Assembly: GCA_009777615.1 (NCBI GenBank)
Contig: WRLM01000001.1
Coordinates: 414,884 to 478,883, forward strand
Reading direction: 5' to 3'
DNA: 64,000 nt
From: Candidatus Methanoplasma cognatum
GTDB lineage: Archaea; Thermoplasmatota; Thermoplasmata; Methanomassiliicoccales; Methanomethylophilaceae
Within the stretch, counting starts at the first letter, position 1; each line of letters starts with the position of its first letter. The position numbers and the translations under genes were made by a program. The notes under the pieces were generated by a model. The model worked only from the letters and a program-made list of their open reading frames with translations. It was not told where the DNA came from and searched no databases. Positions 45,850-53,854 of this stretch are shown piece after piece.

Positions 45850-48027
45850 ATGCCAGGAAGGTTCAGCGCAATAGAGCAGGCTTTTGAAAGGGAACCGATT
45901 GCGGCAGCGCCGCCGGCGAGAGACACGTCCTCTTACTACGGATGTAACGTATTCAACAGGGAGGCAATGAGAAAATACCTCTCCTCCGAGACAAGGATGA
46001 TAGTTTATGAGTCGATCGAAAAGGGCGTGACCCTTGACAAGTGGATCGGAGAGCACGTAGCGTCCGGGATGAAGCGCTGGGCCATGGACATGGGAGCGAC
46101 CCACTATACGCACTGGTTCCAGCCCCTGACAGGAGGGACCGCCGAAAAACACGACTCCTTTGCCGAACCGCACATACAGGGCAGATCACTGGAAGAGTTC
46201 AGCGGAAACAAGCTGTGCCAGCAGGAGCCGGATGCCTCATCCTTCCCCAGCGGAGGACTGAGGAACACATTCGAAGCGAGAGGATACACCGCTTGGGACC
46301 CGTCTTCGCCCGCTTTCATACTCGGGGACTGTCTGTGCATACCGACGGTGTTCATATCTTACACAGGCGAGGCCCTTGATTATAAGACCCCCCTTATGAG
46401 GTCCACATCCGCCGTGAAGAAGGCGGCCTCGGATGTCCTGGCATATTTCGGGATGGGGGATGCCGCCGTATTCTCCTATCTCGGTTGGGAACAGGAATAC
46501 TTCCTTGTGGACAGTTCTCTGTATGTGCTGCGCCCGGACCTGATGCTCTCGGACAGGACGCTCATAGGGCACGACAGCGCGAGGAACCAGCAACTGGACG
46601 ACCATTACTTCGGATCCATACCTCCGAGGGTTATGGAGTTCATGAAGGAAGTGGAATACGAAGGATATAAACTCGGGATACCTCTGAAGACAAGGCACAA
46701 CGAGGTCGCTCCGAACCAGTTCGAGATCGCCCCGGTGTTCGAGGAGATGGACCTGGCAGTGGATCACAACCTTCTGCTTATGTCAATAATGAGGAGGGTG
46801 GCCGACCGTCACAAGTTCAAGGTCCTATTCCACGAGAAGCCGTTCAAAGGGATCAACGGGTCCGGCAAACACTGCAACTGGTCACTGGGCACGGACGACG
46901 GCACCGCGCTCCTCTCACCCGGGAAGACGGACGAGGAGAACCTCAGGTTCTTCGCATTCATGGCGAACGTTCTGAAAGCGGTGTATGATAACAACGGGCT
47001 TCTCAAGGCATCCATAGTCTCTGCGTCGAACGCCCACAGGCTCGGGGCGAACGAGGCGCCGCCGGCAATAATGTCCTCATTTCTGGGGAAACAGATAACG
47101 GCGGCCTTCGAGGAACTCCTCGGCACAGAGAATGTGGTCAAGATGGAGGACAAGAAAGGACACAGCGTGGGCATACCTCAGGTCCCCGAGCTGCTCGTAG
47201 ATAACACAGACAGGAACAGGACGTCGCCCTTCGCGTTCACAGGGAACCGCTTTGAGTTCAGGGCGGCGGGGTCGTCGGCGAACTGCGCATCCCCCATGAC
47301 AGTGCTGAACACGGCGGTCGCATACCAGCTCAGACAGTTCAAGGAAGCGGTCGACAAGAGGATATCGGCAGGCGAACCTGTGATGAAGGCGGTCCTCGAT
47401 GAGACGCGCGAAACCTACAGGGCGTGCAGGGCCGTATGTTTCGACGGCAACGGATACTCTGACGAGTGGAAGAAAGAAGCTGAACGCCGCGGCCTAGACA
47501 CGGAGAGCTCCGTCCCAGTGATACTGGACCACTTCACGGCTCCCATGACGATAAAGATGTATGAGGACACCGGGGTGCTTTCGGAGGTCGAACTCAGGGC
47601 GAGGAACGAGGTCGCGTGGGAACACTATTCCAAGAAGGTTGAGATAGAATCGAGGGTGCTGAGCGACCTGGCATACAACCACGTGATACCCGTGGCGATA
47701 AGATTCCAGAATGTCCTGTTCGACAATGTACTGAAGAGCAGGGAGCTCTTCACCGACGAGGAGTTCGAAAAATATTCTCCTCAGGAACTGCGGCAGATAA
47801 AGGAGATAGCGGACTACATCAACTACATCAGAACGGCGGCCGACGACATGGACCGGATGTGTGATGAGTTCTCCCTGCTGGAAGGGCGCGAGATGGCCAT
47901 GGCGTATCACGATAGGCTGATCCCCCGTATGGACAGCATGAGGGGCTATGTCGACTCGCTCGAGAACATAGTGGACGACCAGATGTGGCCTCTTCCTAAG
48001 TACAGGGAACTGCTGTTCATACGCTGA
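45850..48027 (+). CDS. glnN: Type III glutamine synthetase (GlnN)
   Basis: This protein of about 725 residues belongs to the GSIII family, far longer than GSI (about 450). The GSIII-specific N-terminal region is visible (ATHYTHWFQPLTGGTAEKHD, then SFPSGGLRNTFEARGYTAWDP). Catalytic core segments include FSYLGWEQEYFLVD, KTRHNEVAPNQFEIAP and GSGKHCNWSLGTD. It makes Gln from Glu, NH3 and ATP in the cytosol. A TATA-like GTATATTAGT about 25 bp upstream makes a leaderless start at 45850 likely; GTG at 45835 is the alternative. GSIII is best known from bacteria, so transfer is possible. Confidence 0.94.
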   Translation: MPGRFSAIEQAFEREPIAAAPPARDTSSYYGCNVFNREAMRKYLSSETRMIVYESIEKGVTLDKWIGEHVASGMKRWAMDMGATHYTHWFQPLTGGTAEKHDSFAEPHIQGRSLEEFSGNKLCQQEPDASSFPSGGLRNTFEARGYTAWDPSSPAFILGDCLCIPTVFISYTGEALDYKTPLMRSTSAVKKAASDVLAYFGMGDAAVFSYLGWEQEYFLVDSSLYVLRPDLMLSDRTLIGHDSARNQQLDDHYFGSIPPRVMEFMKEVEYEGYKLGIPLKTRHNEVAPNQFEIAPVFEEMDLAVDHNLLLMSIMRRVADRHKFKVLFHEKPFKGINGSGKHCNWSLGTDDGTALLSPGKTDEENLRFFAFMANVLKAVYDNNGLLKASIVSASNAHRLGANEAPPAIMSSFLGKQITAAFEELLGTENVVKMEDKKGHSVGIPQVPELLVDNTDRNRTSPFAFTGNRFEFRAAGSSANCASPMTVLNTAVAYQLRQFKEAVDKRISAGEPVMKAVLDETRETYRACRAVCFDGNGYSDEWKKEAERRGLDTESSVPVILDHFTAPMTIKMYEDTGVLSEVELRARNEVAWEHYSKKVEIESRVLSDLAYNHVIPVAIRFQNVLFDNVLKSRELFTDEEFEKYSPQELRQIKEIADYINYIRTAADDMDRMCDEFSLLEGREMAMAYHDRLIPRMDSMRGYVDSLENIVDDQMWPLPKYRELLFIR

Positions 48028-48104
48028 TATGGGAGCATGGTCCGGCATACGGACACTGCCACGTCATAGTAACGGATATATCCGAAAAAGCCGTGACTCC
48101 GTCT

Positions 48105-48506
48105 ATGCCCATAGGTGATCCAGGCGGAGGGAATTTTTTATACACGGAGGAAGGGCTCCCGGAGTCCATATTCTCAGCGACGGTCCCATGCGCCGATATC
48201 GACCGGGCGCTGTCCTTTTACAGCGGGCTGCTGGGAATGGATGTTCTTTACAAAAAAGAGGGGGAGGCGGCGGTAAGAAGGAACGGCGCAACGCTCCTTC
48301 TGAAAGTGTCTGATGCTACCGGGGCGGACACGGGGATATTCCTCGGAGTCGAGAACCCGTATGACCTTCACAGGCGGCTGATCGATGACGGAGTGGTCTT
48401 CGTAAAGGATCCGGCAAGGACGCCGCTGGGAGTTTCCACCTCATTCAAAGACCACGACGGCAATATCATACACGCGATCGAGATGAAGGCGGATCTTCGG
48501 CTTTGA
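48105..48506 (+). CDS. VOC-superfamily (glyoxalase/dioxygenase-like) protein
   Basis: This protein of about 133 residues has a single VOC module: VPCADIDRALSFYSGLLGMDVLYKK, LFLGVENPYDLHRRL-like middle and FKDHDGNIIHAIEM ending. The family includes glyoxalases, dioxygenases and fosfomycin-type resistance proteins. The metal ligands cannot all be assigned. The first 25 residues lie before the fold, so the true start is uncertain (GTG at 48093 is also open). Confidence 0.8.
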   Translation: MPIGDPGGGNFLYTEEGLPESIFSATVPCADIDRALSFYSGLLGMDVLYKKEGEAAVRRNGATLLLKVSDATGADTGIFLGVENPYDLHRRLIDDGVVFVKDPARTPLGVSTSFKDHDGNIIHAIEMKADLRL

Positions 48507-48545
48507 GTGATAAATGTTTTATCCGCAACCCTGTTTCCGTAGGTC

Positions 48546-49124
48546 ATGAAGGTCATAGCTCTCAACGGCAGCCCTCGGCTGATCGGCAACACAAGCAACA
48601 TACTCCACGAAGTGTCCGACGAGCTGGAGAAAGAGGGCATAGAGACAGAGCACATCCAACTGTATTCTTCGAGGTTCACTCTCTGCAATGACTGCAGGTC
48701 CTGCGAGATCAGAGGGGACGGGAGATGTATTCTCGAAGACGATGATCTTAACGAGATCGTCGATAAGATGAGGGAGGCCGACGGGGTCATCCTAGCATCC
48801 CCTTGTTACTACGGGGCATGTTCTTCGCAGATGAAGATATTCCTTGAGAGGACGGGAATGATCCTGGAAAAGGGGGACAAAGGATTGAGGAGGAAGGTCG
48901 GAGGGGCGATCGTCGTGAACGCCCACGAAGGAGGTTCGATGGTTTACTCCCAGTTGGTCTACTGGATGCTCAGGAATCAGATGATCGTATGCGGAGGGAT
49001 CCCCGGGCCGATCGTGACCGCCCTCAATTCCCCCCAGTATCAGAATGACAAAGAAGGTATGAAAGGGGTCGTCAGCCTTGCAAAGGAGATGGCCTGGACC
49101 ATCACCAAGCTGAACGGCCTCTGA
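48546..49124 (+). CDS. Iron-sulfur flavoprotein (Isf-like, flavodoxin family)
   Basis: This 192-residue NADPH-dependent FMN reductase-like fold starts MKVIALNGSPRLIGNTSNIL, its FMN phosphate loop. A compact Cys motif CNDCRSCEIRGDGRC matches the [4Fe-4S] motif of methanogen iron-sulfur flavoproteins. These transfer electrons, and some relatives reduce oxygen or peroxide. It converges on the Cys-motif unknown with no gap. Confidence 0.9.
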   Translation: MKVIALNGSPRLIGNTSNILHEVSDELEKEGIETEHIQLYSSRFTLCNDCRSCEIRGDGRCILEDDDLNEIVDKMREADGVILASPCYYGACSSQMKIFLERTGMILEKGDKGLRRKVGGAIVVNAHEGGSMVYSQLVYWMLRNQMIVCGGIPGPIVTALNSPQYQNDKEGMKGVVSLAKEMAWTITKLNGL

Positions 49125-49847
49125 TCAGAAGAAATAGAATCCGCAGCCTTCGCTGACAGAGATGTTCGCCACGGCGTTCATGCGTTCCAGGGGCCCCCCG
49201 TAGCGCCTGACCATCATCTTGCCTTCTTCGGGAAGCGCCTTTGTCAGTATCTCTATCTCTTTCAGAAGTATCTTGGCATCCTCCGGGGTATATATCCTGC
49301 CGCTTTGTGCCCCCTCAGGCACGGAAGCTACGATTTTGCAACCTCTCTTCTCGGCTATGCCGGGGAGCAGGCTGTCGTTCGGTCCGAAGGACCCGATGCA
49401 TCCGCGGCCCTTGTCCCAGGATAGTTTGCATTTCAGGCACATCTCGTTCATTTCGTCGAAGGACAGCATGTCCCATCCGGAAAGGCGGTTCTCTTTTTTG
49501 GATGCGGCCAGTACTTTCTCTTTGTCCGAGGCGCTTACTTTATCCATATCTACCCAGCCGGTGCTGGTCCTGACCGCCTTGGGCCCGAGGAGCTTGATGT
49601 CCGGATCATTTTTCAGTTTGTCCATGTATATCGCGTCTGTCTCGGCATTGATCCGGTTCCTTTTTAGAAAAGCATCCCAATCGTCCACAAGGGAGCGGGC
49701 GTCCTCCAGAGACACTACGTCATCATATCCGGCGAGACCCTCCATACCGGAGACATCGTCCACGCGCACTCTTACTACTTTCATTCTCAGGTCCCTGCAC
49801 AATGCGCTCTCGGCTTCCGTCTCGCATATTCCTATACTGATCCCCAT
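49125..49847 (-). CDS. Unknown protein with clustered cysteines
   Basis: This 240-residue soluble protein has no family I recognise. A CLKCKLSWDKGRGC cluster near residue 140 could bind a metal or FeS cluster, with further Cys in RGCKIV and SEGCGFYFF at the extreme C-terminus. Its stop abuts the Isf-like gene, end to end. Coding character is clear from length and codon use. Confidence 0.75.
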   Translation of the reverse strand: MGISIGICETEAESALCRDLRMKVVRVRVDDVSGMEGLAGYDDVVSLEDARSLVDDWDAFLKRNRINAETDAIYMDKLKNDPDIKLLGPKAVRTSTGWVDMDKVSASDKEKVLAASKKENRLSGWDMLSFDEMNEMCLKCKLSWDKGRGCIGSFGPNDSLLPGIAEKRGCKIVASVPEGAQSGRIYTPEDAKILLKEIEILTKALPEEGKMMVRRYGGPLERMNAVANISVSEGCGFYFF

Positions 49848-50004
49848 TTTCGTACCCTCTTTCTATCTGTCCCTTAACCACAGAAACAGGCTTGCGCATT
49901 TTATAAGTTCCCCAAGTTATTCCCCTGTTGCCCTGTTTATGGCACGACCTGCGCTCGCTTTAAAGCAAAAGTATGAAAACTTTTAGGGACATGAGAGAAA
50001 CGAA

Positions 50005-50496
50005 ATGGCAGACGTCAGAATAAGAAAAAGAAAGAGGATGAGGAGCAAGGAGATAAAGACGATATCGTCCGAACTGGAAGAAGCGCTAGGGGTTCCGGTC
50101 TTCACTGAGGATGACCCCGTGGACTTCGCTGAGAGTTCGGACTTCGACCTGTTGTTCGTAGGCGGCGACATCCTCGGCCTGGTCCACGGCGGAAGGCCGT
50201 TCCTGACGGTGAGAGGCGTGATAAAGTACAGGCCCGTCAGAAGATACGTCACAGTGGACATGGGGGCGGTCCCCTTCATAACCAACGGAGCGGACTGCAT
50301 GGGCCCGGGCATAGTCGAGGCGGATCCCACCATAAAAACCGGGGACCTTGTCTGGATAAAGGATGTCAAGAACGGGATGCCGCTTGCCATAGGCGTCTCG
50401 GAAAGGAGCGGAGAGGAACTCATCCAAAAAAAGCCAGGAAAGGCAATAAAGAGCATTCATAACGTTGGAGATAAGCTTTGGAAGACCGGGGAGTGA
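50005..50496 (+). CDS. Archaeal PUA-domain RNA-binding protein
   Basis: This 163-residue protein has a basic start (RIRKRKRMRSKEIKTI), a pre-PUA domain and a C-terminal PUA domain (about residues 78-152; YVTVDMGAVPFITNGADCMGPGI). It is related to MCT-1/Tma20-type translation factors and archaeal homologues. It is followed closely by sepF. Confidence 0.87.
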   Translation: MADVRIRKRKRMRSKEIKTISSELEEALGVPVFTEDDPVDFAESSDFDLLFVGGDILGLVHGGRPFLTVRGVIKYRPVRRYVTVDMGAVPFITNGADCMGPGIVEADPTIKTGDLVWIKDVKNGMPLAIGVSERSGEELIQKKPGKAIKSIHNVGDKLWKTGE

Positions 50497-50500
50497 CGGG

Positions 50501-50845
50501 GTGTTCGGCAGGAAGAAAGAGGAACGGAAGGGGAAGGTATTCGTTGATCTGAACGAGCACAGCGCGCCCATGTATGCGCAGTCGGACGCTAAGATAAAGG
50601 CTGTGGAGGTCACGTCGTACCGCGACCTGAAAGCGCTGACGGACATGGCGTACCGGGGGAACATACTGGTGCTGGATTTCTCAAGGTTCGCCGAAGGGGA
50701 CGCGGCAAAAAGGGAGATCGCAAAACGCCTTCTGGAGGTCGCAAAGGATATCAGCGGCGCCTTCACCGAGGTATCCGACAGACTGATGATACTCAGCCCC
50801 AGCGGCCTGAACATCGATAAATGCAGAATAACATACAGAGAGTGA
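50501..50845 (+). CDS. sepF: SepF-like cell-division protein
   Basis: This 114-residue protein has the SepF (formerly DUF552) core: VFVDLNEHS, then YRDLKALTDMAYRGNILVLDFS and IAKRLLEVAKDISGAF. Archaeal SepF anchors FtsZ to the membrane. GTG at 50501 is chosen as start, leaving the short basic N-terminus MFGRKKEERKGK. It is cytosolic and peripheral to the membrane. It lies 4 bp after the PUA gene and 2 bp before the HD gene. Confidence 0.88.
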   Translation: MFGRKKEERKGKVFVDLNEHSAPMYAQSDAKIKAVEVTSYRDLKALTDMAYRGNILVLDFSRFAEGDAAKREIAKRLLEVAKDISGAFTEVSDRLMILSPSGLNIDKCRITYRE

Positions 50846-50847
50846 AC

Positions 50848-52161
50848 ATGTCAGAGATATCCAAAGTGATACATGATCCGGTCCACGGCAGCATCGTAGT
50901 GGACGAGCCGTTCCTGACGATCCTAGACAGGCATGAGATGCAGAGACTGAGGGGGGTGAGTCAGCTCGGCCTGGGAAACATGGTATTCCCAGGCGCGAAC
51001 CATACGAGATTCGAGCATTCTCTGGGCGTCTACCATCTAGCGGGCAGGATGGCGTCCTCCATCGGGCTCTCCGAAGAGGACGCATCGGCGATAAGGGCGG
51101 CGGGGCTTCTGCATGATATCTGTCATACTCCTTTCTCACACACGACGGAGGAGATCTTTGAGCACGTAACCGGAATGAATCACATGGAAATGGCGGAAAA
51201 GCTCATCAAAGGCGAGGTAAGGACGTACTGCGAAAGGGACGAAGATCTTTTCGGAGGCGTCCCGCCGATATCCGAGGTCCTGGAAATGAGCGGGATCCCG
51301 CCGGGGAAAGTGTGCGACCTGATATTGTATCCCCGATCCAGGGACGAAAGTCTGGATGCCTTCAGCGACGGAAAGAGGGCGCAGCACTTCTCACCAAAGG
51401 ACTTCATACACCAGATAATACACGGGCCGGTGGACGCCGACCAGATGGACTATCTCGTCAGGGACGCATATTACACCGGCGTCTCCCACGGGAAGGTGGA
51501 CATTGACAGACTTATAGGGACCATGAGGGTCCACAATGACAGGATCGTGATCGAAAAAGGCGGGAAGCCGGCCGCCGAAGGCCTGATGGTATCCAGGTCA
51601 CTCATGCACTCTTCGGTCTATTTCCACAGAACGGTCAGGATAATCAAGATGATGCTTATGAAATCCGTTGAGGCGTCAGCCCTTGACGTCAGCGGAATAT
51701 ACCTTTGGAATGATGCGGAGCTGATGAACCGCCTTATTGAGGAAGGGGGAACGTCCTCCAAGATAGCCAGGTCGGTCCAGAACAGGGTCCTTTATAAAAA
51801 GGTCATAACGAAATTCAGCGAGGACACGTCCGAGGACATGCTGTCGCAGCTTTCGGAATTCACTTCATATCCGAAAAGGAAACAACTCGAAGGAGAGATA
51901 GCGGACCGCGCGGGAGTGGACGTCTCGGATGTTGTGGTCGATATCCCCCCGAGCTCGATACTGCTCTCGAAGATGAGCATCGGTAAGACTGATGTTTCGA
52001 TACTCGATCCCGAGGGTAAGGTCAAGGCCCTGACCCGGCTGTCGCCGGTCGCAAAGGCGCTTCAGTCGAGGGACGCCTTCGGCTGGTCGCTGCTGATCGC
52101 TTCTCCCGAAGAGCATAAGGATGCGGTCCGCAGAGCTTCCGGAAAGATACTCAACCTTTGA
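50848..52161 (+). CDS. HD-domain phosphohydrolase (dGTPase/SAMHD1-like)
   Basis: This 437-residue protein resembles the dGTP triphosphohydrolase/SAMHD1-like HD family (YdhJ type). The metal-binding pattern is clear: HTRFEHSLGVYHLAGRM, AGLLHDICHTPFSHTTEE and a later DADQMDYLVRDAYYTG. Substrates of archaeal members are not established. ATG at 50848 lies directly after the sepF stop. It converges with rtcB, overlapping by 11 bp. Confidence 0.9.
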   Translation: MSEISKVIHDPVHGSIVVDEPFLTILDRHEMQRLRGVSQLGLGNMVFPGANHTRFEHSLGVYHLAGRMASSIGLSEEDASAIRAAGLLHDICHTPFSHTTEEIFEHVTGMNHMEMAEKLIKGEVRTYCERDEDLFGGVPPISEVLEMSGIPPGKVCDLILYPRSRDESLDAFSDGKRAQHFSPKDFIHQIIHGPVDADQMDYLVRDAYYTGVSHGKVDIDRLIGTMRVHNDRIVIEKGGKPAAEGLMVSRSLMHSSVYFHRTVRIIKMMLMKSVEASALDVSGIYLWNDAELMNRLIEEGGTSSKIARSVQNRVLYKKVITKFSEDTSEDMLSQLSEFTSYPKRKQLEGEIADRAGVDVSDVVVDIPPSSILLSKMSIGKTDVSILDPEGKVKALTRLSPVAKALQSRDAFGWSLLIASPEEHKDAVRRASGKILNL

Positions 52162-53602
52162 CGACGCCTATCGGAGTGAGCTTTGCCACTTTGTCCGTAA
52201 GCCCCGCGGCGCAGACCACTCTGATGACCTCATCCACATCCTTGTATGCGGCCGGAGCCTCCTCCAGCAGCCCTTCATCGGACCCGCTCCTGAGGTAGAT
52301 ATTGCTCTTTTTCATTTCGTTCCTTATATCGGACACCTTGAGACTGCCGAGAGCCGCCGTTCTGGACATCTTCCGCCCCGCGCCGTGGCATGTTGAACCG
52401 AACGTTTCTTCCATGGCGCCCTTCTTCCCGACCAGAACGTATGTCCCGACCTTCATATCTCCCGGAATGATCACCGGCTGCCCCGTGTCCCTATACATGG
52501 GGGTTATCTCGGAGCGTCCAGCGGCGAATGCGCGGGTCGATCCCTTCCTATGCACCAGCACATTCTCCGAGTGCTTCTCAACATCATGGCGTTCTTTCTT
52601 CGCGATGTTGTGCGCCACGTCGTAGACCATATCCATCCCCATACTCTCCGCCGTGTCTCCGAGGATATTCTCGAAGGACTCCCTGACCCAATGGGTTATC
52701 ATCTGCCTGTTCGCCCAAGCGTAGTTCGCGCCGCAGCACATCGCTTTGTAGTAATCGTCGCCGAGCTTCGAATCGAGGGGAGCGCAGGCGAGCTGTCTGT
52801 CGGGGAGCTTTATGTTATTGTTCCTGACGTACCTCTCCATCTCCTGAAGGTATTCCGTCGCGATCTGATGGCCGCATCCTCTCGAACCGCAGTGCACAGT
52901 GATCGTGACGGTACCCTCCTTCAGTCCGAACTTCTTCGCCACATCTTTGTCGTAAACATCGTCGACAACATCCAGTTCCAGGAAGTGGTTGCCGGATCCG
53001 AGGGAGCCGAGCTGAGGTATCCCTCTCTTGCGGGCTTTGTCGCTCACAGTGGACGGGTCCGCGTCGGGCATGCGCCCTTTCTCTTCCGTTACCTCTATGT
53101 CGCGTTCCCAGCCGTACCCGTTCTTGACCGCCCATTCCGAACCGTTCAGGAGTATGTCGTCCATCTCCCTGTTACCGATCTTCGTAAGGCCCTTCGAGCC
53201 GAGCCCGGAAGGCACGTTCTTGTAGAGCTCGTCCACAAGGACGTCGACCTTCCCCTCCAGGTCTTTTACGGTTAGGTCCGTTTTTATCAGACGGACCCCG
53301 CAGTTTATGTCGAAACCTATCCCCCCCGGAGATATCGACCCGCTGTCCGCATTGACGGCGGCAACTCCTCCGATGGGGAAGCCGTATCCCCAGTGTATGT
53401 CGGGCATCGCCATGGAGCTTCCGACGATCCCGGGGAGGCAGGCGACGTTGGCGGCCTGCTGCGGGGCGTTGTCCGCGCGGATCTGGCCTATCATGCTCTC
53501 GCTGGCGTATATTATCGCATTGGTCCTCATGAAGGGGAACTCTTCCTTCGGTATCTCCCATCTGTTATCATCGATCCTTTTCAGCTTTCCGTTCCATGCC
53601 AT
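52151..53602 (-). CDS. rtcB: RNA-splicing ligase RtcB
   Basis: This 483-residue GTP-dependent ligase joins tRNA exons and repairs RNA with 3'-phosphate or cyclic-phosphate ends. Metal-site motifs are PGGIGFDINCGVRL, GSGNHFLELDVV and HCGSRGCGHQIATEYL, and the C-terminal GSTCHGAGRKMSRTAA region carries the guanylylated His. A tRNA-His gene lies 41 bp upstream on the same strand. Confidence 0.97.
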   Translation of the reverse strand: MAWNGKLKRIDDNRWEIPKEEFPFMRTNAIIYASESMIGQIRADNAPQQAANVACLPGIVGSSMAMPDIHWGYGFPIGGVAAVNADSGSISPGGIGFDINCGVRLIKTDLTVKDLEGKVDVLVDELYKNVPSGLGSKGLTKIGNREMDDILLNGSEWAVKNGYGWERDIEVTEEKGRMPDADPSTVSDKARKRGIPQLGSLGSGNHFLELDVVDDVYDKDVAKKFGLKEGTVTITVHCGSRGCGHQIATEYLQEMERYVRNNNIKLPDRQLACAPLDSKLGDDYYKAMCCGANYAWANRQMITHWVRESFENILGDTAESMGMDMVYDVAHNIAKKERHDVEKHSENVLVHRKGSTRAFAAGRSEITPMYRDTGQPVIIPGDMKVGTYVLVGKKGAMEETFGSTCHGAGRKMSRTAALGSLKVSDIRNEMKKSNIYLRSGSDEGLLEEAPAAYKDVDEVIRVVCAAGLTDKVAKLTPIGVVKG

Positions 53603-53642
53603 ATGATCACTCCCTTACCGATGGGGTAAAAGTTAAAGAAGG

Positions 53643-53717
53643 GGCCGGGACCGAGATTTGAACCCGAGTCAAGGGATCCACAGTCCCCTAGGATAACCAA
53701 GCTACCCCATCCCGGCC
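53643..53717 (-). tRNA. tRNA-His (anticodon GUG)
   Basis: The minus strand folds into a cloverleaf. The acceptor stem is GCCGGGA/TCCCGGC, with an encoded extra 5' G (G-1) opposite C73, the tRNA-His hallmark. The anticodon loop is CTGTGGA on a GGGGA/TCCCT stem, and the T-loop is TTCAAAT. CC of the CCA end is encoded and the A is not. No intron. Confidence 0.95.
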
Positions 53718-53854
53718 ATGTGGTGGCTTGCGGATTATACCTGCTGTTTATAAAACTTTTCGCTGACGCGCCGACCCCTCACGGATCGAAAGAACCGCCG
53801 TTCGTCTATATAATAGCTAAAGTTTAACTATATGTTGTATACTTCTGTTTCATA

